DNA of 64,000 bases from Glandiceps talaboti (lineage: Eukaryota; Hemichordata; Enteropneusta; Spengelidae). The stretch spans positions 8,630,158 through 8,694,157 of the forward strand of contig NC_135567.1 in the NCBI RefSeq assembly GCF_964340395.1, written 5' to 3'. Of this stretch, positions 13,200 through 27,100 are shown one piece after another (positions within the stretch are counted from its first letter, which is position 1; each line of letters begins with the position of its first letter). The position numbers and the translations under genes were made by a program. A model generated the notes under the pieces. That model made no database searches. It worked only from the letters and a program-made list of their open reading frames with translations, and was not told the origin of the DNA.

Positions 13200-13240
13200 C
13201 TGTGACGTAGCCTTCTGTTCACGCCACATGGCGGGAAATT
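13200..13240. promoter_or_regulatory. E2F-like and CRE-like motifs
   Basis: GGCGGGAAA at about 13,230-13,238 matches the E2F core, with a TGACGTA at about 13,202 and TGACGTGG at about 13,137. CpG-containing motifs stand out in this AT-rich background and lie close to the putative 5' exon at 13.6 kb. Motif matches only. Confidence 0.3.
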
Positions 13241-13584
13241 TAAAGATGGGGTGCACCTGCTCTGTGCAGTGAAGTCTGTGAATTCCTTTTTCAAAACTTG
13301 CTAATTTGGACGGGGACTTTTGGTTCGAAACTTGACAAGTGAGGAGTTTAGTGAAATTAATAGTAGAAATTCTTTCGGCTAACATTAAACTGTTACTAGC
13401 TCACGAAATTCCGGTATCGTGTAGCATTCGGCCTGCTAGGGAACCACGCTACCAAATTATAGAATTTTTCAGTGAAATAAGACTTTGCAGTCTTCACGTG
13501 TACACATATTGGGAGTGACAGTGTTATACTTTACCGCAAATCCCAAACAGTGCACGTAAAACTAAAACATAACTATCTAACCCA

Positions 13585-13810
13585 CAACGAAAGCAGTCTT
13601 ACCTAAGGTAATCGCTGTTAGCATGGTTAGGTAGGTACAATCCAGATATATCTTCGTCCAGATGTAGGTATCAATATACGACTTTGAGTATTACACGTGT
13701 ATGGTCTCGGGCCTCGTAAGGTGCTTTGTTGGAGATCAGTCCTTGGTCATCGTTGAGGGCGCCAGTCACTGTGAGCTGTCGCCACAGTAGGTATGAGCAC
13801 CTAACATAGT
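13585..13810 (-). other. Copy 2 of a duplicated putative 5' exon
   Basis: Partner of 11,585-11,850. The minus strand ends ATTACCTTAG followed by GTAAGACT. This copy contains an ATG shortly before the donor (coding for MLTAITL up to the border), which copy 1 has lost through an 8-bp difference. No function assigned. Confidence 0.4.
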
Positions 13811-14924
13811 AAAGTGACTTTACTCTCTGCAATAGTAAAGCCACTATACCAGTGTTATAGACATATCTATTTTATGTGACATACGAAACTTACATTAACT
13901 TTAGCTTTGAGAAATGGTGAAGTTATTACCTGAAAGGCTATGAATAGCTGAAAATTACAAACTCCAGATCTGATAGGGGGAGAACCCCGAGGACTTCCTC
14001 ACCCCCAGATGAATGGGAGGTATTCATTCAACCAACAATCAGATGCACCAATCTTTTACCTGTCATAATGATATTAACATTTTCTTGAACACTCTAACCC
14101 TATGTATAAAGATTAATTGCTAATGTTAGATGGCACTGTCAACTGTGAAATTATTGCTTACATAGTCTAAAAATTGCCTTAACAAACTCTTAAAGTAAAG
14201 AAACTCTCCATAATGAGAGGTGGACGTATCGCCGTCTCAAGATCATTCCTCACCTACCTTTTAGCCACAAGATGCTATTAAACTTAAAACAAAATATTTC
14301 AACTCAGTAGTTTACTCCTTTATGTCACCTCAGAGTTGTAGTCTGAACATAGTATATGTAATGTAACAACAATCATATAAACATTGTCATTGGAGGCTAG
14401 GTTGTAAGTATTGAAGATGACATAATAGAGGCCAAATATTTCTATTCTGAAAATTATTGCCCGAAAAGGTCTGAATATTATAAAAAATTGGTTTAAAGAG
14501 TCAAAAACCTCCAGAGCTTCTAGGAGGAGACGCGCTAGAACCCCCATGAGAGATGTACGTATTCCAATCCAAGCCCCCCCCCCCACCTTTTAATGTTAAG
14601 ATCAATCTGATTAAAATCCGATGTAGATGTCGGCTAATCGTTCATTGCTATTTTACCTTCGTTATTTTGCCTGAATTGACCTTCTTGGTACATGTTTACG
14701 TTTTTAGCATTCTCGCAAGAAGTCACTGTGAGTCACAATGAACTACCCGGCATGTGAATGTGATATGGGATGTGGGGGTGCCGCATCAAGTTTTAGAAAA
14801 AAGATATCGATAAGTATTTTAAACGTTTCCACTCGATAATTACGTCTGTTAAGGTATTTTGTTGAGAATTATAATATTTATGAAATATCAAATACAAACT
14901 TTACTACTACGGAATGATTATTCC

Positions 14925-15280
14925 CCCACCAATATAAAATTAATAGATTATGCCCCACCCCTATAAAATTAATAGATTATGCCCCACCCCTTAGAATTAA
15001 TAGATTATGCCTCCACCCCTTAATACTAATAGATTAAGCCCCACCCCTTGAAATTAATAGATTATGCCCCACCCTATAAATTAATAGATTATGCCCCCAC
15101 CCCTTTAAATTAATAGATTATGCCCTCACCAATATAAAATTAATAGATTATGCCTCACCCCTTTAAATTAATAGATTATGCCTCACCCCTATAAAATTAA
15201 TAGATTATGTCCCACCCCTATAAAACTAATAGATTATGCCCCTACCCCTTAAAACTAATAGATTATGCCCCCCCCCCCCC
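14925..15280. repeat. 28-31-bp tandem array
   Basis: About 12 units built on AATTAATAGATTATGCCCCA followed by a C-rich segment and 'ctataaa' or 'tttaaa', ending in a poly-C tract. Unit length varies between 28 and 31 bp. Confidence 0.93.
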
Positions 15281-15829
15281 CGCACTAGCTGTGACTGTCT
15301 ATTTGTCTACAAGTATTAAACCAAAGATATATTCACTAAACATGAAACAATTAATTCTGGAAAGACACCGTATGTTAATTAGTGGTCAATATTATTTGGA
15401 ATTGGTAGAGCCTTGACAAGTTTATATCTTGAACATCAGTTTCTTTTTTCTCGCCATGTTAAAACGGCAGTAGTTGTTATCGGAGTATCATTTTTCGATC
15501 AGATTATGACAATATATTTACTGAAAATTGCTAAAAATCCAATAATTAAAATATTGTACATGTTAATAAGTGGTCAATACCATCCTTTTGTAGTAGCGAA
15601 ACAAGTTAAAATCATGATCACCGTTGCGGCCACTGATTTTTTGGGTGCGGACCCAAATATCAATTTTGCTTTGATTTATCGTGTATACAACAACAAAAAA
15701 TACGTTTACCCACAAGTGATGCAATACTGTTTATGGTGTGTGATATTACGAGTAAGTTATTGTATTTAATGAAACATTAAGAAATCACGTTCCTGTCGCA
15801 TTGAAACACTGACTGTTTAACCCCTATAC

Positions 15830-16252
15830 TTATGGAATTACACTGGCTACCCAGTACACTACAGAATCCAATACAAGATCCTGCTACTCACGTACAAAGC
15901 TCTGAACAACACTGCTCCTGTCTATATATCTGATCTAATCAACCTGAAAGTGTCATCCAAAGTTCTCCGATCAAACGACAAAATCCTACTTCATGTACCA
16001 CGGAGTAACCGGAATACCTATGGTGATCGTGCTTTCTAACGTACCGCCCCCTACGCTTGGAACAATGTCCCTCTAGAAGTGCGCCAGTCACCCAGCCTTG
16101 ACATTTTTAAGAAGCGCATCAAGACTTATCTGTTTAGCAGAGCCTACTGACATCTCTATATATCCACACTTTTGTAAAGCGCCATTGAACATTGCTACGT
16201 AGTGGAGTATGGCGCTATATAAATCTCTTTGATTGATTGATTGATTGATTGA
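15830..16252 (+). mobile_element. CR1/L2-type non-LTR retrotransposon, 3' end
   Basis: The conceptual translation shows the conserved C-terminal tail of reverse-transcriptase ORF2 in CR1/L2-like elements: a YRIQYKILLLTYKALN block, then LHVPRSN and YGDRAF, then AWNNVPLEVRQSPSLDIFKK and a final YLFSRAY with a stop at 16,148-16,150. The 3' tail ends in (GATT)n at 16,229-16,252, typical of these elements. An in-frame stop after YGDRAF and a 1-nt shift near 15,855 show that it is dead and 5'-truncated. The tail directly abuts the NHL remnant on the right. Confidence 0.88.
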
Positions 16253-16944
16253 CTGTTAATAAGACTCTACAATTTAAATATCAAGGAGAGGTGGTGAATC
16301 CTGGATATATCACTGTCTCACAAGATAATCTTTTCCTTGTTACTAATCCTTATAAAGACAAAGTTTTTCTTTGTAATGATAATGAAGAAGTACTTGCTTG
16401 CTTTGGTGAAGACGTCGTTAAGAAACCGTGTGGCATAGCTGTGAACAATAGAAATGGTATCCTGTATGTTGCTGATGAAGAGTTGTGTTCTATCCATATG
16501 TTTAGTTTGGTGACAAAGGAACACATTAAGTCATTCAGCTTTACTGTTGATGGTGGAGAAACCTGCCAGAAACCTGGATTCATTACCATAAACTCTCAAG
16601 GTGATGTCATCCTATCTAATTATACACTACATTGCTGTTTTCAGTGAGGATGGCGAATTCAAATTCAAGTTTGGTAACCTTGGAAGTGAACCAGGTCAGC
16701 TTGACCTTCCTAAGGGAGGGACAATTGACTATGATAACAACATATACGTTTGCGATACCTTCAACCAAAGAGTGGAGATCTTCAATAACATTTATAAATA
16801 TGTCGGTGACAGTGAAGGTGTCAAAGTAAACATAATGAGCAAACTACTTGAACTCGCAAACTCGCAGTGAAAGACAACATTATTGCCATCTCTGATTATG
16901 TGGCAAACAATGTCATTCTCATTTCATGGCTGAGAAATGAATGA
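16253..16944 (+). pseudogene. NHL-repeat protein remnant (broken)
   Basis: Three successive frames read as one NHL beta-propeller stretch. Blades are visible around NPGYITVSQDNLFLVTN, PCGIAVNNRNGILYVADEEL, PGFITINSQGDVILSN, GGTIDYDNNIYVCDTFNQRV and, in a third frame, DNIIAISDYVANNVILIS. Frameshifts occur near 16,630 (before AVFSEDGEF) and near 16,862, and the last frame stops at 16,942-16,944. There is no ATG and the left end is a retrotransposon tail. NHL blades are typical of TRIM/tripartite-motif proteins, large families in marine invertebrates, but no RING, B-box or filamin part is visible here. Confidence 0.8.
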
Positions 16945-17299
16945 TGACCCTCCCCCTGGGAAGATTGAAGTCATAATTTGAAGGAGTGTTAGTTTGGGCA
17001 TGTTTTTAAAAAACACCATATTTAATCATGTGCTATGGTATCTAATTATGAGAGAAATTTTGCTGTCGTTTAAATATTTGAACAAAGGCAAACAGTATTG
17101 TGCTTAATTAAGTGTAGACTGCCTCAGACAAGCTTCATTACTTGACAACAAATCGTACATGTACAGTGAAGACAGATAACAAAACATAGATGTAAATTTT
17201 TGTCAGGTTGCAATTCCACTGGTAACTAAATATTCATATTAATTTGAACACTCCTCTTCATTTACATTGCAATCTCCTGTTATTTCATATTTGATGCAA

Positions 17300-17560
17300 T
17301 TGGGGAGAAGCCTGTACCTGGTACTAGTGGTCAGCTCTGGTAGGATGTATGGCCAGTGATGAAAACCCCAGACCCCATTGTAGACCCACTTTGACCAAAA
17401 ACAAATACCCTATTTTAGAAAATTACATGTTTTTAAAGTATGGAAGTTTAAACCAAAATACATTTTCCTTAGGACGCAACATTATGGGGCAATTATTAGT
17501 TAATATTTGATAAAGGACAATGGACCACATTTTAGACCAAGCAAAGTCAAAAATAACAAT
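17300..17560. repeat. Diverged dispersed repeat
   Basis: Shares short collinear blocks ('ccccattgtagaccc', 'cattttagaccaag') with the reverse complement of about 39,620-39,690. Too diverged to classify. Confidence 0.35.
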
Positions 17561-17604
17561 AACGTGTGTCTACGTCAGTAGTTATGTTATGTTTAAGATG
17601 TGAG

Positions 17605-17815
17605 TCAAAACGTGAAAAATTACCATTACTTTCCCCGATTTTTCGTTGCTATTACTGGCGCTTGTAAAATTATAATGTTATTCTCCAATATTTTTCAGCC
17701 GGAAAATACTATTGACCTAAGGGTTGTCACTACTCGTCTAGCAACTCGTAGTGACAAAACCCCTTAGTGCACTTGTATTTTCCAGCTGAATGAAGAAAAA
17801 CATTAGGGTATAACT
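17605..17815. mobile_element. Palindromic MITE, copy 1
   Basis: Core palindrome: GGAAAATACTATTGACC, then GGTTGTCACTACTC, a short loop, GTAGTGACAAAACCCCTTAG and finally GTATTTTCC. Collinear with 46,031-46,258, including about 70 bp of non-palindromic left flank. Ends resemble TGTTATTCTCCAAT and its inverted partner. No coding capacity. Confidence 0.8.
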
Positions 17816-18156
17816 TGTAAATGTAAAAGTTGAGTCCATACAAAGTACACAAACTTTTATTGGCCATTGCAATGTGCAGGAAGACTTTCTCTAGCATTAT
17901 TAAGAAGGGCAATATTTGTTTAAGTGCCTACAAATAAACTATTTACATTATACTCGGGATGCATGGGAGTTAACTTTCTATGTTTTCGGTGATCTCGATA
18001 CCTAAAAGGGGAACAATAGTCTAGGAAATAGATGTAAAGGTATTTCCATAAACTTTGGGTTCTGCAGAGATATTGCATGATTTAATGTCACCTAATTTTC
18101 ACTACTTAAGTTCAGTAGTGCTATAGGCATCGACAAATGTGCGGGTGTATGAGGAT

Positions 18157-21100
18157 GTGAGTCAGTGTACCATGCTCCATGGTATTGAGTCAGTGTACCA
18201 TACTCCATGGTATTGGGTCAGTGTACCATGCTCCATGGTATTGAGTCAGTGTACCATGCTGCATGGTATTAAGTCAGTGTACCATGCTGCATGGTATTGA
18301 GTCAGTGTACCATGCTGCATGGTATTAAGTCAGTGTACCATGCTGCATGGTATTAAGTCAGTGTACTATGCTGCATGGTATTGGGTCAGTGTACCATGCT
18401 CCATGGTATTAAGTCAGTGTACTATGCTGCATGGTATTAAGTCAGTGTACTATGCTGCATGGTATTAAGTCAGTGTACCATGCTGCATGGTATTAAGTCA
18501 GTGTACTATGCTGCATGGTATTAAGTCAGTGTACTATGCTCCATGGTATTGGGTCAGTGTACCATGCTCCATGGTATTGAGTCAGTGTACCATGCTGCAT
18601 GGTATTAAGTCAGTGTACCATACTCCATGGTATTGGGTCAGTGTACCATGCTCCATGGTATTGAGTCAGTGTACCATACTGCATGGTATTAAGTCAGTGT
18701 ACCATACTCCATGGTATTGAGTCAGTGTACCATACTCCATGGTATTGAGTCAGTGTACCATGCTGCATGGTATTGAGTCAGTGTACCATGCTGCATGGTA
18801 TTGAGTCAGTGTACATTACTCCATGGTATAGAGTCAGTGTAACATGCTCCATGGTATTGGGTCAGTGTACCATGCTGCATGGTATTGAGTCAGTGTACCA
18901 TGCTGCATGGTATTAAGTCAGTGTACCATGCTGCATGGTATTAAGTCAGTGTAACATGCTCCATGGTATAGAGTCAGTGTACCATGCTGCATGGTATTGG
19001 GTCAGTGTACCATGCTCCATGGTATTGAGTCAGTGTACCATGCTGCATGGTATTGAGTCAGTGTACCATGCTGCACGGTATTGAGTCAGTGTAACATGCT
19101 GCATGGTATTGAGTCAGTGTACTATGCTGCATGGTATTAAGTCAGTGTAACATGCTCCATGGTATTGAGTCAGTGTACCATGCTGCATGGTATTAAGTCA
19201 GTGTACCATGCTGCATGGTATTGAGTCAGTGTACCATGCTGCATGGTATTGAGTCAGTGTACCATACTCCATGGTATTGAGTCAGTGTACCATACTCCAT
19301 GGTATTGAGTCAGTGTACCATGCTGCATGGTATAGAGTCAGTGTACCATGCTGCATGGTATTAAGTCAGTGTACCATACTCCATGGTATTGAGTCAGTGT
19401 ACCATGCTGCATGGTATTGAGTCAGTGTACCATGCTGCATGGTATAGAGTCAGTGTACCATGCTCCATGGTATTGAGTCAGTGTACCATGCTGCATGGTA
19501 TTGAGTCAGTGTACCATGCTGCATGGTATTGAGTCAGTGTACCATGCTGCATGGTATTGAGTCAGTGTACCATGCTGCATGGTATTGAGTCAGTGTACCA
19601 TGCTCCATGGTATTGAGTCAGTGTAACATGCTGCATGGTATTGAGTCAGTGTACCATACTCCATGGTATTAAGTCAGTGTACCATGCTGCATGGTATTGA
19701 GTCAGTGTACCATGCTCCATGGTATTAAGTCAGTGTACCATACTCCATGGTATTGAGTCAGTGTACCATGCTGCATGGTATTGAGTCAGTGTACAATGCT
19801 GCATGGTATTGAGTCAGTGTACCATGCTGCATGGTATTGAGTCAGTGTACCATGCTGCATGGTATAGAGTCAGTGTACTATGCTCCATCGTATTGAGTCA
19901 GTGTACCATACTCCATGGTATTGAGTCAGTGTAACATGCTGCATGGTATTGAGTCAGTGTACCATGCTGCATGGTATTGAGTCAGTGTACCATGCTGCAT
20001 GGTATTGAGTCAGTGTACCATGCTGCACGGTATTGAGTCAGTGTACCATGCTGCATCGTATTGAGTCAGTGTACCATACTCCATGGTATTGAGTCAGTGT
20101 ACCATGCTGCATGGTATTGAGTCAGTGTACCATGCTGCATGGTATTGAGTCAGTGTACCATGCTGCACGGTATTGAGTCAGTGTACCATGCTGCATCGTA
20201 TTGAGTCAGTGTACCATACTCCATGGTATTGAGTCAGTGTACCATGCTGCATGGTATTGAGTCAGTGTACCATGCTGCATGGTATTGAGTCAGTGTACCA
20301 TACTCCATGGTATTGAGTCAGTGTACCATACTGCATGGTATTGAGTCAGTGTACCATGCTGCATGGTATTGAGTCAGTGTACCATACTCCATGGTATTGA
20401 GTCAGTGTACCATGCTGCATGGTATTGAGTCAGTGTACCATACTCCATGGTATTGAGTCAGTGTACCATACTCCATGGTATTGAGTCAGTGTACCATGCT
20501 GCATGGTATTAAGTCAGTGTACCATGCTCCATGGTATTAAGTCAGTGTACCATGCTCCATGGTATTGAGTCAGTGTACCATGCTGCATGGTATTGAGTCA
20601 GTGTACCATACTCCATGGTATTGAGTCAGTGTACCATGCTGCATGGTATTGAGTCAGTGTACCATGCTGCATGATATTGAGTCAGTGTACCATGCTCCAT
20701 GGTATTGAGTCAGTGTACTATACTCCATGGTATTGAGTCAGTGTACCATACTCCATGGTATTGAGTCAGTGTACCATACTGCATGGTATTGAGTCAGTGT
20801 ACCATACTGCATGGTATTGAGTCAGTGTACCATGCTCCATGGTATTGAGTCAGTGTACCATACTGCATGGTATTGAGTCAGTGTACCATACTGCATGGTA
20901 TTGAGTCAGTGTACCATACTCCATGGTATTGAGTCAGTGTAACATGCTGCATGGTATTGAGTCAGTGTACCATGCTGCATGGTATTGAGTCAGTGTACCA
21001 TGCTGCATGGTATTGAGTCAGTGTAACATGCTGCACGGTATTGAGTCAGTGTACCATGCTGCATGGTATTGAGTCAGTGTACCATGCTGCATGGTATTAA

Positions 21101-24100
21101 GTCAGTGTACCATACTGCATGGTATTAAGTCAGTGTACCATACTCCATGGTATTGAGTCAGTGTACCATACTGCATGGTATTGAGTCAGTGTACCATACT
21201 GCATGGTATTGAGTCAGTGTACCATGCTGCATGGTATTAAGTCAGTGTACTATGCTGCATGGTATTGAGTCAGTGTACCATACTGCATGGTATTGAGTCA
21301 GTGTACCATACTGCATGGTATTGAGTCAGTGTACCATACTGCATGGTATTGAGTCAGTGTACCATACTCCATGGTATTAAGTCAGTGTACCATACTCCAT
21401 GGTATTAAGTCAGTGTACTATGCTGCATGGTATTGAGTCAGTGTACCATGCTCCATGGTATTGAGTCAGTGTACCATGCTGCATGGTATTGAGTCAGTGT
21501 ACCATGCTCCATGGTATTGAGTCAGTGTACCATGCTGCATGGTATTGAGTCAGTGTACCATACTCCATGGTATTGAGTCAGTGTACCATACTCCATGGTA
21601 TTGAGTCAGTGTACCATGCTGCATGGTATTGAGTCAGTGTACCATGCTGCATGGTATTGAGTCAGTGTACCATACTCCATGGTATTGAGTCAGTGTACTA
21701 TGCTGCATGGTATTGAGTCAGTGTACCATGCTGCATGGTATTGAGTCAGTGTACCATGCTGCATGGTATTAAGTCAGTGTACCATGCTCCATGGTATTGA
21801 GTCAGTGTACCATGCTCCATGGTATTGAGTCAGTGTACCATGCTGCATGGTATTAAGTCAGTGTACCATGCTCCATGGTATAGAGTCAGTGTACCATGCT
21901 CCATGGTATTGAGTCAGTGTACCATACTCCATGGTATTGAGTCAGTGTACCATGCTCCATGGTATTGAGTCAGTGTACCATGCTGCATGGTATTAAGTCA
22001 GTGTACCATGCTGCATGGTATTAAGTCAGTGTACCATGCTGCATGGTATTAAGTCAGTGTACCATGCTGCATGGTATTGAGTCAGTGTACCATGCTGCAT
22101 GGTATTGAGTCAGTGTACCATGCTGCATGGTATTGAGTCAGTGTACCATGCTGCATGGTATTGAGTCAGTGTACCATGCTGCATGGTATTGAGTCAGTGT
22201 ACCATGCTGCATGGTATTGAGTCAGTGTACCATGCTGCATGGTATTGAGTCAGTGTACCATGCTGCATGGTATTAAGTCAGTGTACCATGCTCCATGGTA
22301 TTGAGTCAGTGTACCATACTCCATGGTATTGAGTCAGTGTACCATGCTGCATGGTATTGAGTCAGTGTACCATGCTGCATGGTATTGAGTCAGTGTACCA
22401 TGCTGCATGGTATTAAGTCAGTGTACCATGCTGCATGGTATTAAGTCAGTGTACCATGCTGCATGGTATTAAGTCAGTGTACCATGCTGCATGGTATTAA
22501 GTCAGTGTACCATGCTGCATGGTATTAAGTCAGTGTACCATACTGCATGGTATTAAGTCAGTGTACCATACTCCATGGTATTGAGTCAGTGTACCATGCT
22601 GCATGGTATTGAGTCAGTGTACCATGCTCCATGGTATTAAGTCAGTGTACCATGCTGCATGGTATTGAGTCAGTGTACCATGCTGCATGGTATTGAGTCA
22701 GTGTACCATGCTCCATGGTATTGAGTCAGTGTACCATACTGCATGGTATTGAGTCAGTGTACCATACTGCATGGTATTAAGTCAGTGTACCATACTCCAT
22801 GGTATTGAGTCAGTGTACCATACTGCATGGTATTGAGTCAGTGTACCATACTGCATGGTATTAAGTCAGTGTACCATGCTCCATGGTATTGAGTCAGTGT
22901 ACCATGCTGCATGGTATTAAGTCAGTGTACCATACTCCATGGTATTGAGTCAGTGTACCATACTGCATGGTATTAAGTCAGTGTACCATACTCCATGGTA
23001 TTGAGTCAGTGTACCATGCTGCATGGTATTGAGTCAGTGTACCATGCTCCATGGTATTAAGTCAGTGTACCATGCTGCATGGTATTGAGTCAGTGTACCA
23101 TACTGCATGGTATTAAGTCAGTGTACCATACTCCATGGTATTGAGTCAGTGTACCATGCTGCATGGTATTGAGTCAGTGTACCATGCTGCATGGTATTGA
23201 GTCAGTGTACCATGCTCCATGGTATTGAGTCAGTGTACCATACTGCATGGTATTGAGTCAGTGTACCATACTGCATGGTATTAAGTCAGTGTACCATACT
23301 CCATGGTATTGAGTCAGTGTACCATACTGCATGGTATTGAGTCAGTGTACCATACTGCATGGTATTAAGTCAGTGTACCATGCTCCATGGTATTGAGTCA
23401 GTGTACCATGCTGCATGGTATTAAGTCAGTGTACCATACTCCATGGTATTGAGTCAGTGTACCATACTGCATGGTATTAAGTCAGTGTACCATACTCCAT
23501 GGTATTGAGTCAGTGTACCATACTGCATGGTATTGAGTCAGTGTACCATACTACATGGTATTGAGTCAGTCTACCATGCTGCATGGTATTGAGTCAGTGT
23601 ACCATGCTGCATGGTATTGAGTCAGTGTACCATACTCCATGGTATTAAGTCAGTGTACCATGCTGCATGGTATTGAGTCAGTGTACCATACTCCATGGTA
23701 TTAAGTCAGTGTACCATGCTGCATGGTATTAAGTCAGTGTACCATGCTCCATGGTATTGAGTCAGTGTACCATGCTGCATGGTATTGAGTCAGTGTACCA
23801 TGCTGCATGGTATAGAGTCAGTGTACCATACTGCATGGTATTGAGTCAGTGTACCATGCTCCATGGTATAGAGTCAGTGTACCATACTGCATGGTATTAA
23901 GTCAGTGTACCATACTCCATGGTATTGAGTCAGTGTACCATACTGCATGGTATTAAGTCAGTGTACCATACTGCATGGTATTGAGTCAGTGTACCATACT
24001 CCATGGTATTAAGTCAGTGTACCATGCTCCATGGTATTAAGTCAGTGTACCATGCTGCATGGTATTGAGTCAGTGTACCATGCTGCATGGTATTAAGTCA

Positions 24101-27100
24101 GTGTACCATACTGCATGGTATTGAGTCAGTGTACCATGCTGCATGGTATTGAGTCAGTGTACCATGCTGCATGGTATTAAGTCAGTGTACCATGCTCCAT
24201 GGTATTGAGTCAGTGTACCATGCTCCATGGTATTAAGTCAGTGTACCATGCTGCATGGTATTGAGTCAGTGTACCATACTCCATGGTATTAAGTCAGTGT
24301 ACCATGCTCCATGGTATTGAGTCAGTGTACCATGCTCCATGGTATTAAGTAAGTGTACCATGCTGCATGGTATTGAGTCAGTGTACCATACTGCATGGTA
24401 TTAAGTCAGTGTACCATACTCCATGGTATTGAGTCAGTGTACCATGCTGCATGGTATTAAGTCAGTGTACCATACTCCATGGTATTGAGTCAGTGTACCA
24501 TGCTGCATGGTATTGAGTCAGTGTACCATGCTGCATGGTATTGAGTCAGTGTACATTACTCCATGGTATAGAGTCAGTGTAACATGCTCCATGGTATTGG
24601 GTCAGTGTACCATGCTGCATGGTATTGAGTCAGTGTACCATGCTGCATGGTATTAAGTCAGTGTACCATGCTGCATGGTATTAAGTCAGTGTAACATGCT
24701 CCATGGTATAGAGTCAGTGTACCATGCTGCATGGTATTGGGTCAGTGTACCATGCTCCATGGTATTGAGTCAGTGTACCATGCTGCATGGTATTGAGTCA
24801 GTGTACCATGCTGCACGGTATTGAGTCAGTGTAACATGCTGCATGGTATTGAGTCAGTGTACTATGCTGCATGGTATTAAGTCAGTGTAACATGCTCCAT
24901 GGTATTGAGTCAGTGTACCATGCTGCATGGTATTAAGTCAGTGTACCATGCTGCATGGTATTGAGTCAGTGTACCATGCTGCATGGTATTGAGTCAGTGT
25001 ACCATACTCCATGGTATTGAGTCAGTGTACCATGCTGCATGGTATAGAGTCAGTGTACCATGCTGCATGGTATTAAGTCAGTGTACCATACTCCATGGTA
25101 TTGAGTCAGTGTACCATGCTGCATGGTATTAAGTCAGTGTACCATGCTCCATGGTATAGAGTCAGTGTACCATGCTCCATGGTATTGAGTCAGTGTACCA
25201 TGCTGCATGGTATTGAGTCAGTGTACCATGCTGCATGGTATTGAGTCAGTGTACCATGCTGCATGGTATTGAGTCAGTGTACCATGCTGCATGGTATTGA
25301 GTCAGTGTAACATGCTGCATGGTATTGAGTCAGTGTACCATACTCCATGGTATTGAGTCAGTGTACCATGCTGCATGGTATTGAGTCAGTGTACCATGCT
25401 CCATGGTATTAAGTCAGTGTACCATACTCCATGGTATTGAGTCAGTGTACCATGCTGCATGGTATTGAGTCAGTGTACCATGCTGCATGGTATTGAGTCA
25501 GTGTACCATGCTGCATGGTATTGAGTCAGTGTACCATGCTGCATGGTATAGAGTCAGTGTACTATGCTCCATCGTATTGAGTCAGTGTACCATACTCCAT
25601 GGTATTGAGTCAGTGTAACATGCTGCATGGTATTGAGTCAGTGTACCATGCTGCATGGTATTAAGTCAGTGTACCATGCTCCATGGTATAGAGTCAGTGT
25701 ACCATGCTCCATGGTATTGAGTCAGTGTACCATGCTGCATGGTATTGAGTCAGTGTACCATGCTGCATGGTATTGAGTCAGTGTACCATGCTGCATGGTA
25801 TTGAGTCAGTGTACCATGCTGCATGGTATTGAGTCAGTGTAACATACTCCATGGTATTGAGTCAGTGTAACATGCTGCATGGTATTGAGTCAGTGTACCA
25901 TGCTGCATGGTATTGAGTCAGTGTACCATGCTGCATGGTATTGAGTCAGTGTACCATGCTCCATGGTATTGAGTCAGTGTACCATGCTGCATGGTATTGA
26001 GTCAGTGTACCATGCTGCATGGTATTGAGTCAGTGTACCATGCTGCATGGTATTGAGTCAGTGTACCATGCTGCATGGTATTGAGTCAGTGTAACATGCT
26101 GCATGGTATTGAGTCAGTGTACCATACTCCATGGTATTGAGTCAGTGTACCATGCTGCATGGTATTGAGTCAGTGTACCATGCTCCATGGTATTAAGTCA
26201 GTGTACCATACTCCATGGTATTGAGTCAGTGTACCATGCTGCATGGTATTGAGTCAGTGTACCATGCTGCATGGTATTGAGTCAGTGTACCATGCTGCAT
26301 GGTATTGAGTCAGTGTACCATGCTGCATGGTATAGAGTCAGTGTACTATGCTCCATCGTATTGAGTCAGTGTACCATACTCCATGGTATTGAGTCAGTGT
26401 AACATGCTGCATGGTATTGAGTCAGTGTACCATGCTGCATGGTATTGAGTCAGTGTACCATGCTGCATGGTATTGAGTCAGTGTACCATGCTGCACGGTA
26501 TTGAGTCAGTGTACCATGCTGCATCGTATTGAGTCAGTGTACCATACTCCATGGTATTGAGTCAGTGTACCATGCTGCATGGTATTGAGTCTGTGTACCA
26601 TGCTGCATGGTATTGAGTCAGTGTACCATGCTGCACGGTATTGAGTCAGTGTACCATGCTGCATCGTATTGAGTCAGTGTACCATACTCCATGGTATTGA
26701 GTCAGTGTACCATGCTGCATGGTATTGAGTCAGTGTACCATGCTGCATGGTATTGAGTCAGTGTACCATACTCCATGGTATTGAGTCAGTGTACCATACT
26801 GCATGGTATTGAGTCAGTGTACCATGCTGCATGGTATTGAGTCAGTGTACCATACTCCATGGTATTGAGTCAGTGTACCATGCTGCATGGTATTGAGTCA
26901 GTGTACCATACTCCATGGTATTGAGTCAGTGTACCATACTCCATGGTATTGAGTCAGTGTACCATACTCCATGGTATTGAGTCAGTGTACCATACTCCAT
27001 GGTATTGAGTCAGTGTACCATGCTGCATGGTATTGAGTCAGTGTACCATGCTGCATGGTATTGAGTCAGTGTACCATGCTCCATGGTATTGAGTCAGTGT

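Noticed and set aside
15413-15769. 118-residue plus-strand frame before the retrotransposon
   Set aside because: No ATG at the start, AT-driven composition, no recognisable domain; a repeated LISGQY stretch reflects a short local duplication near 15,373 and 15,562.
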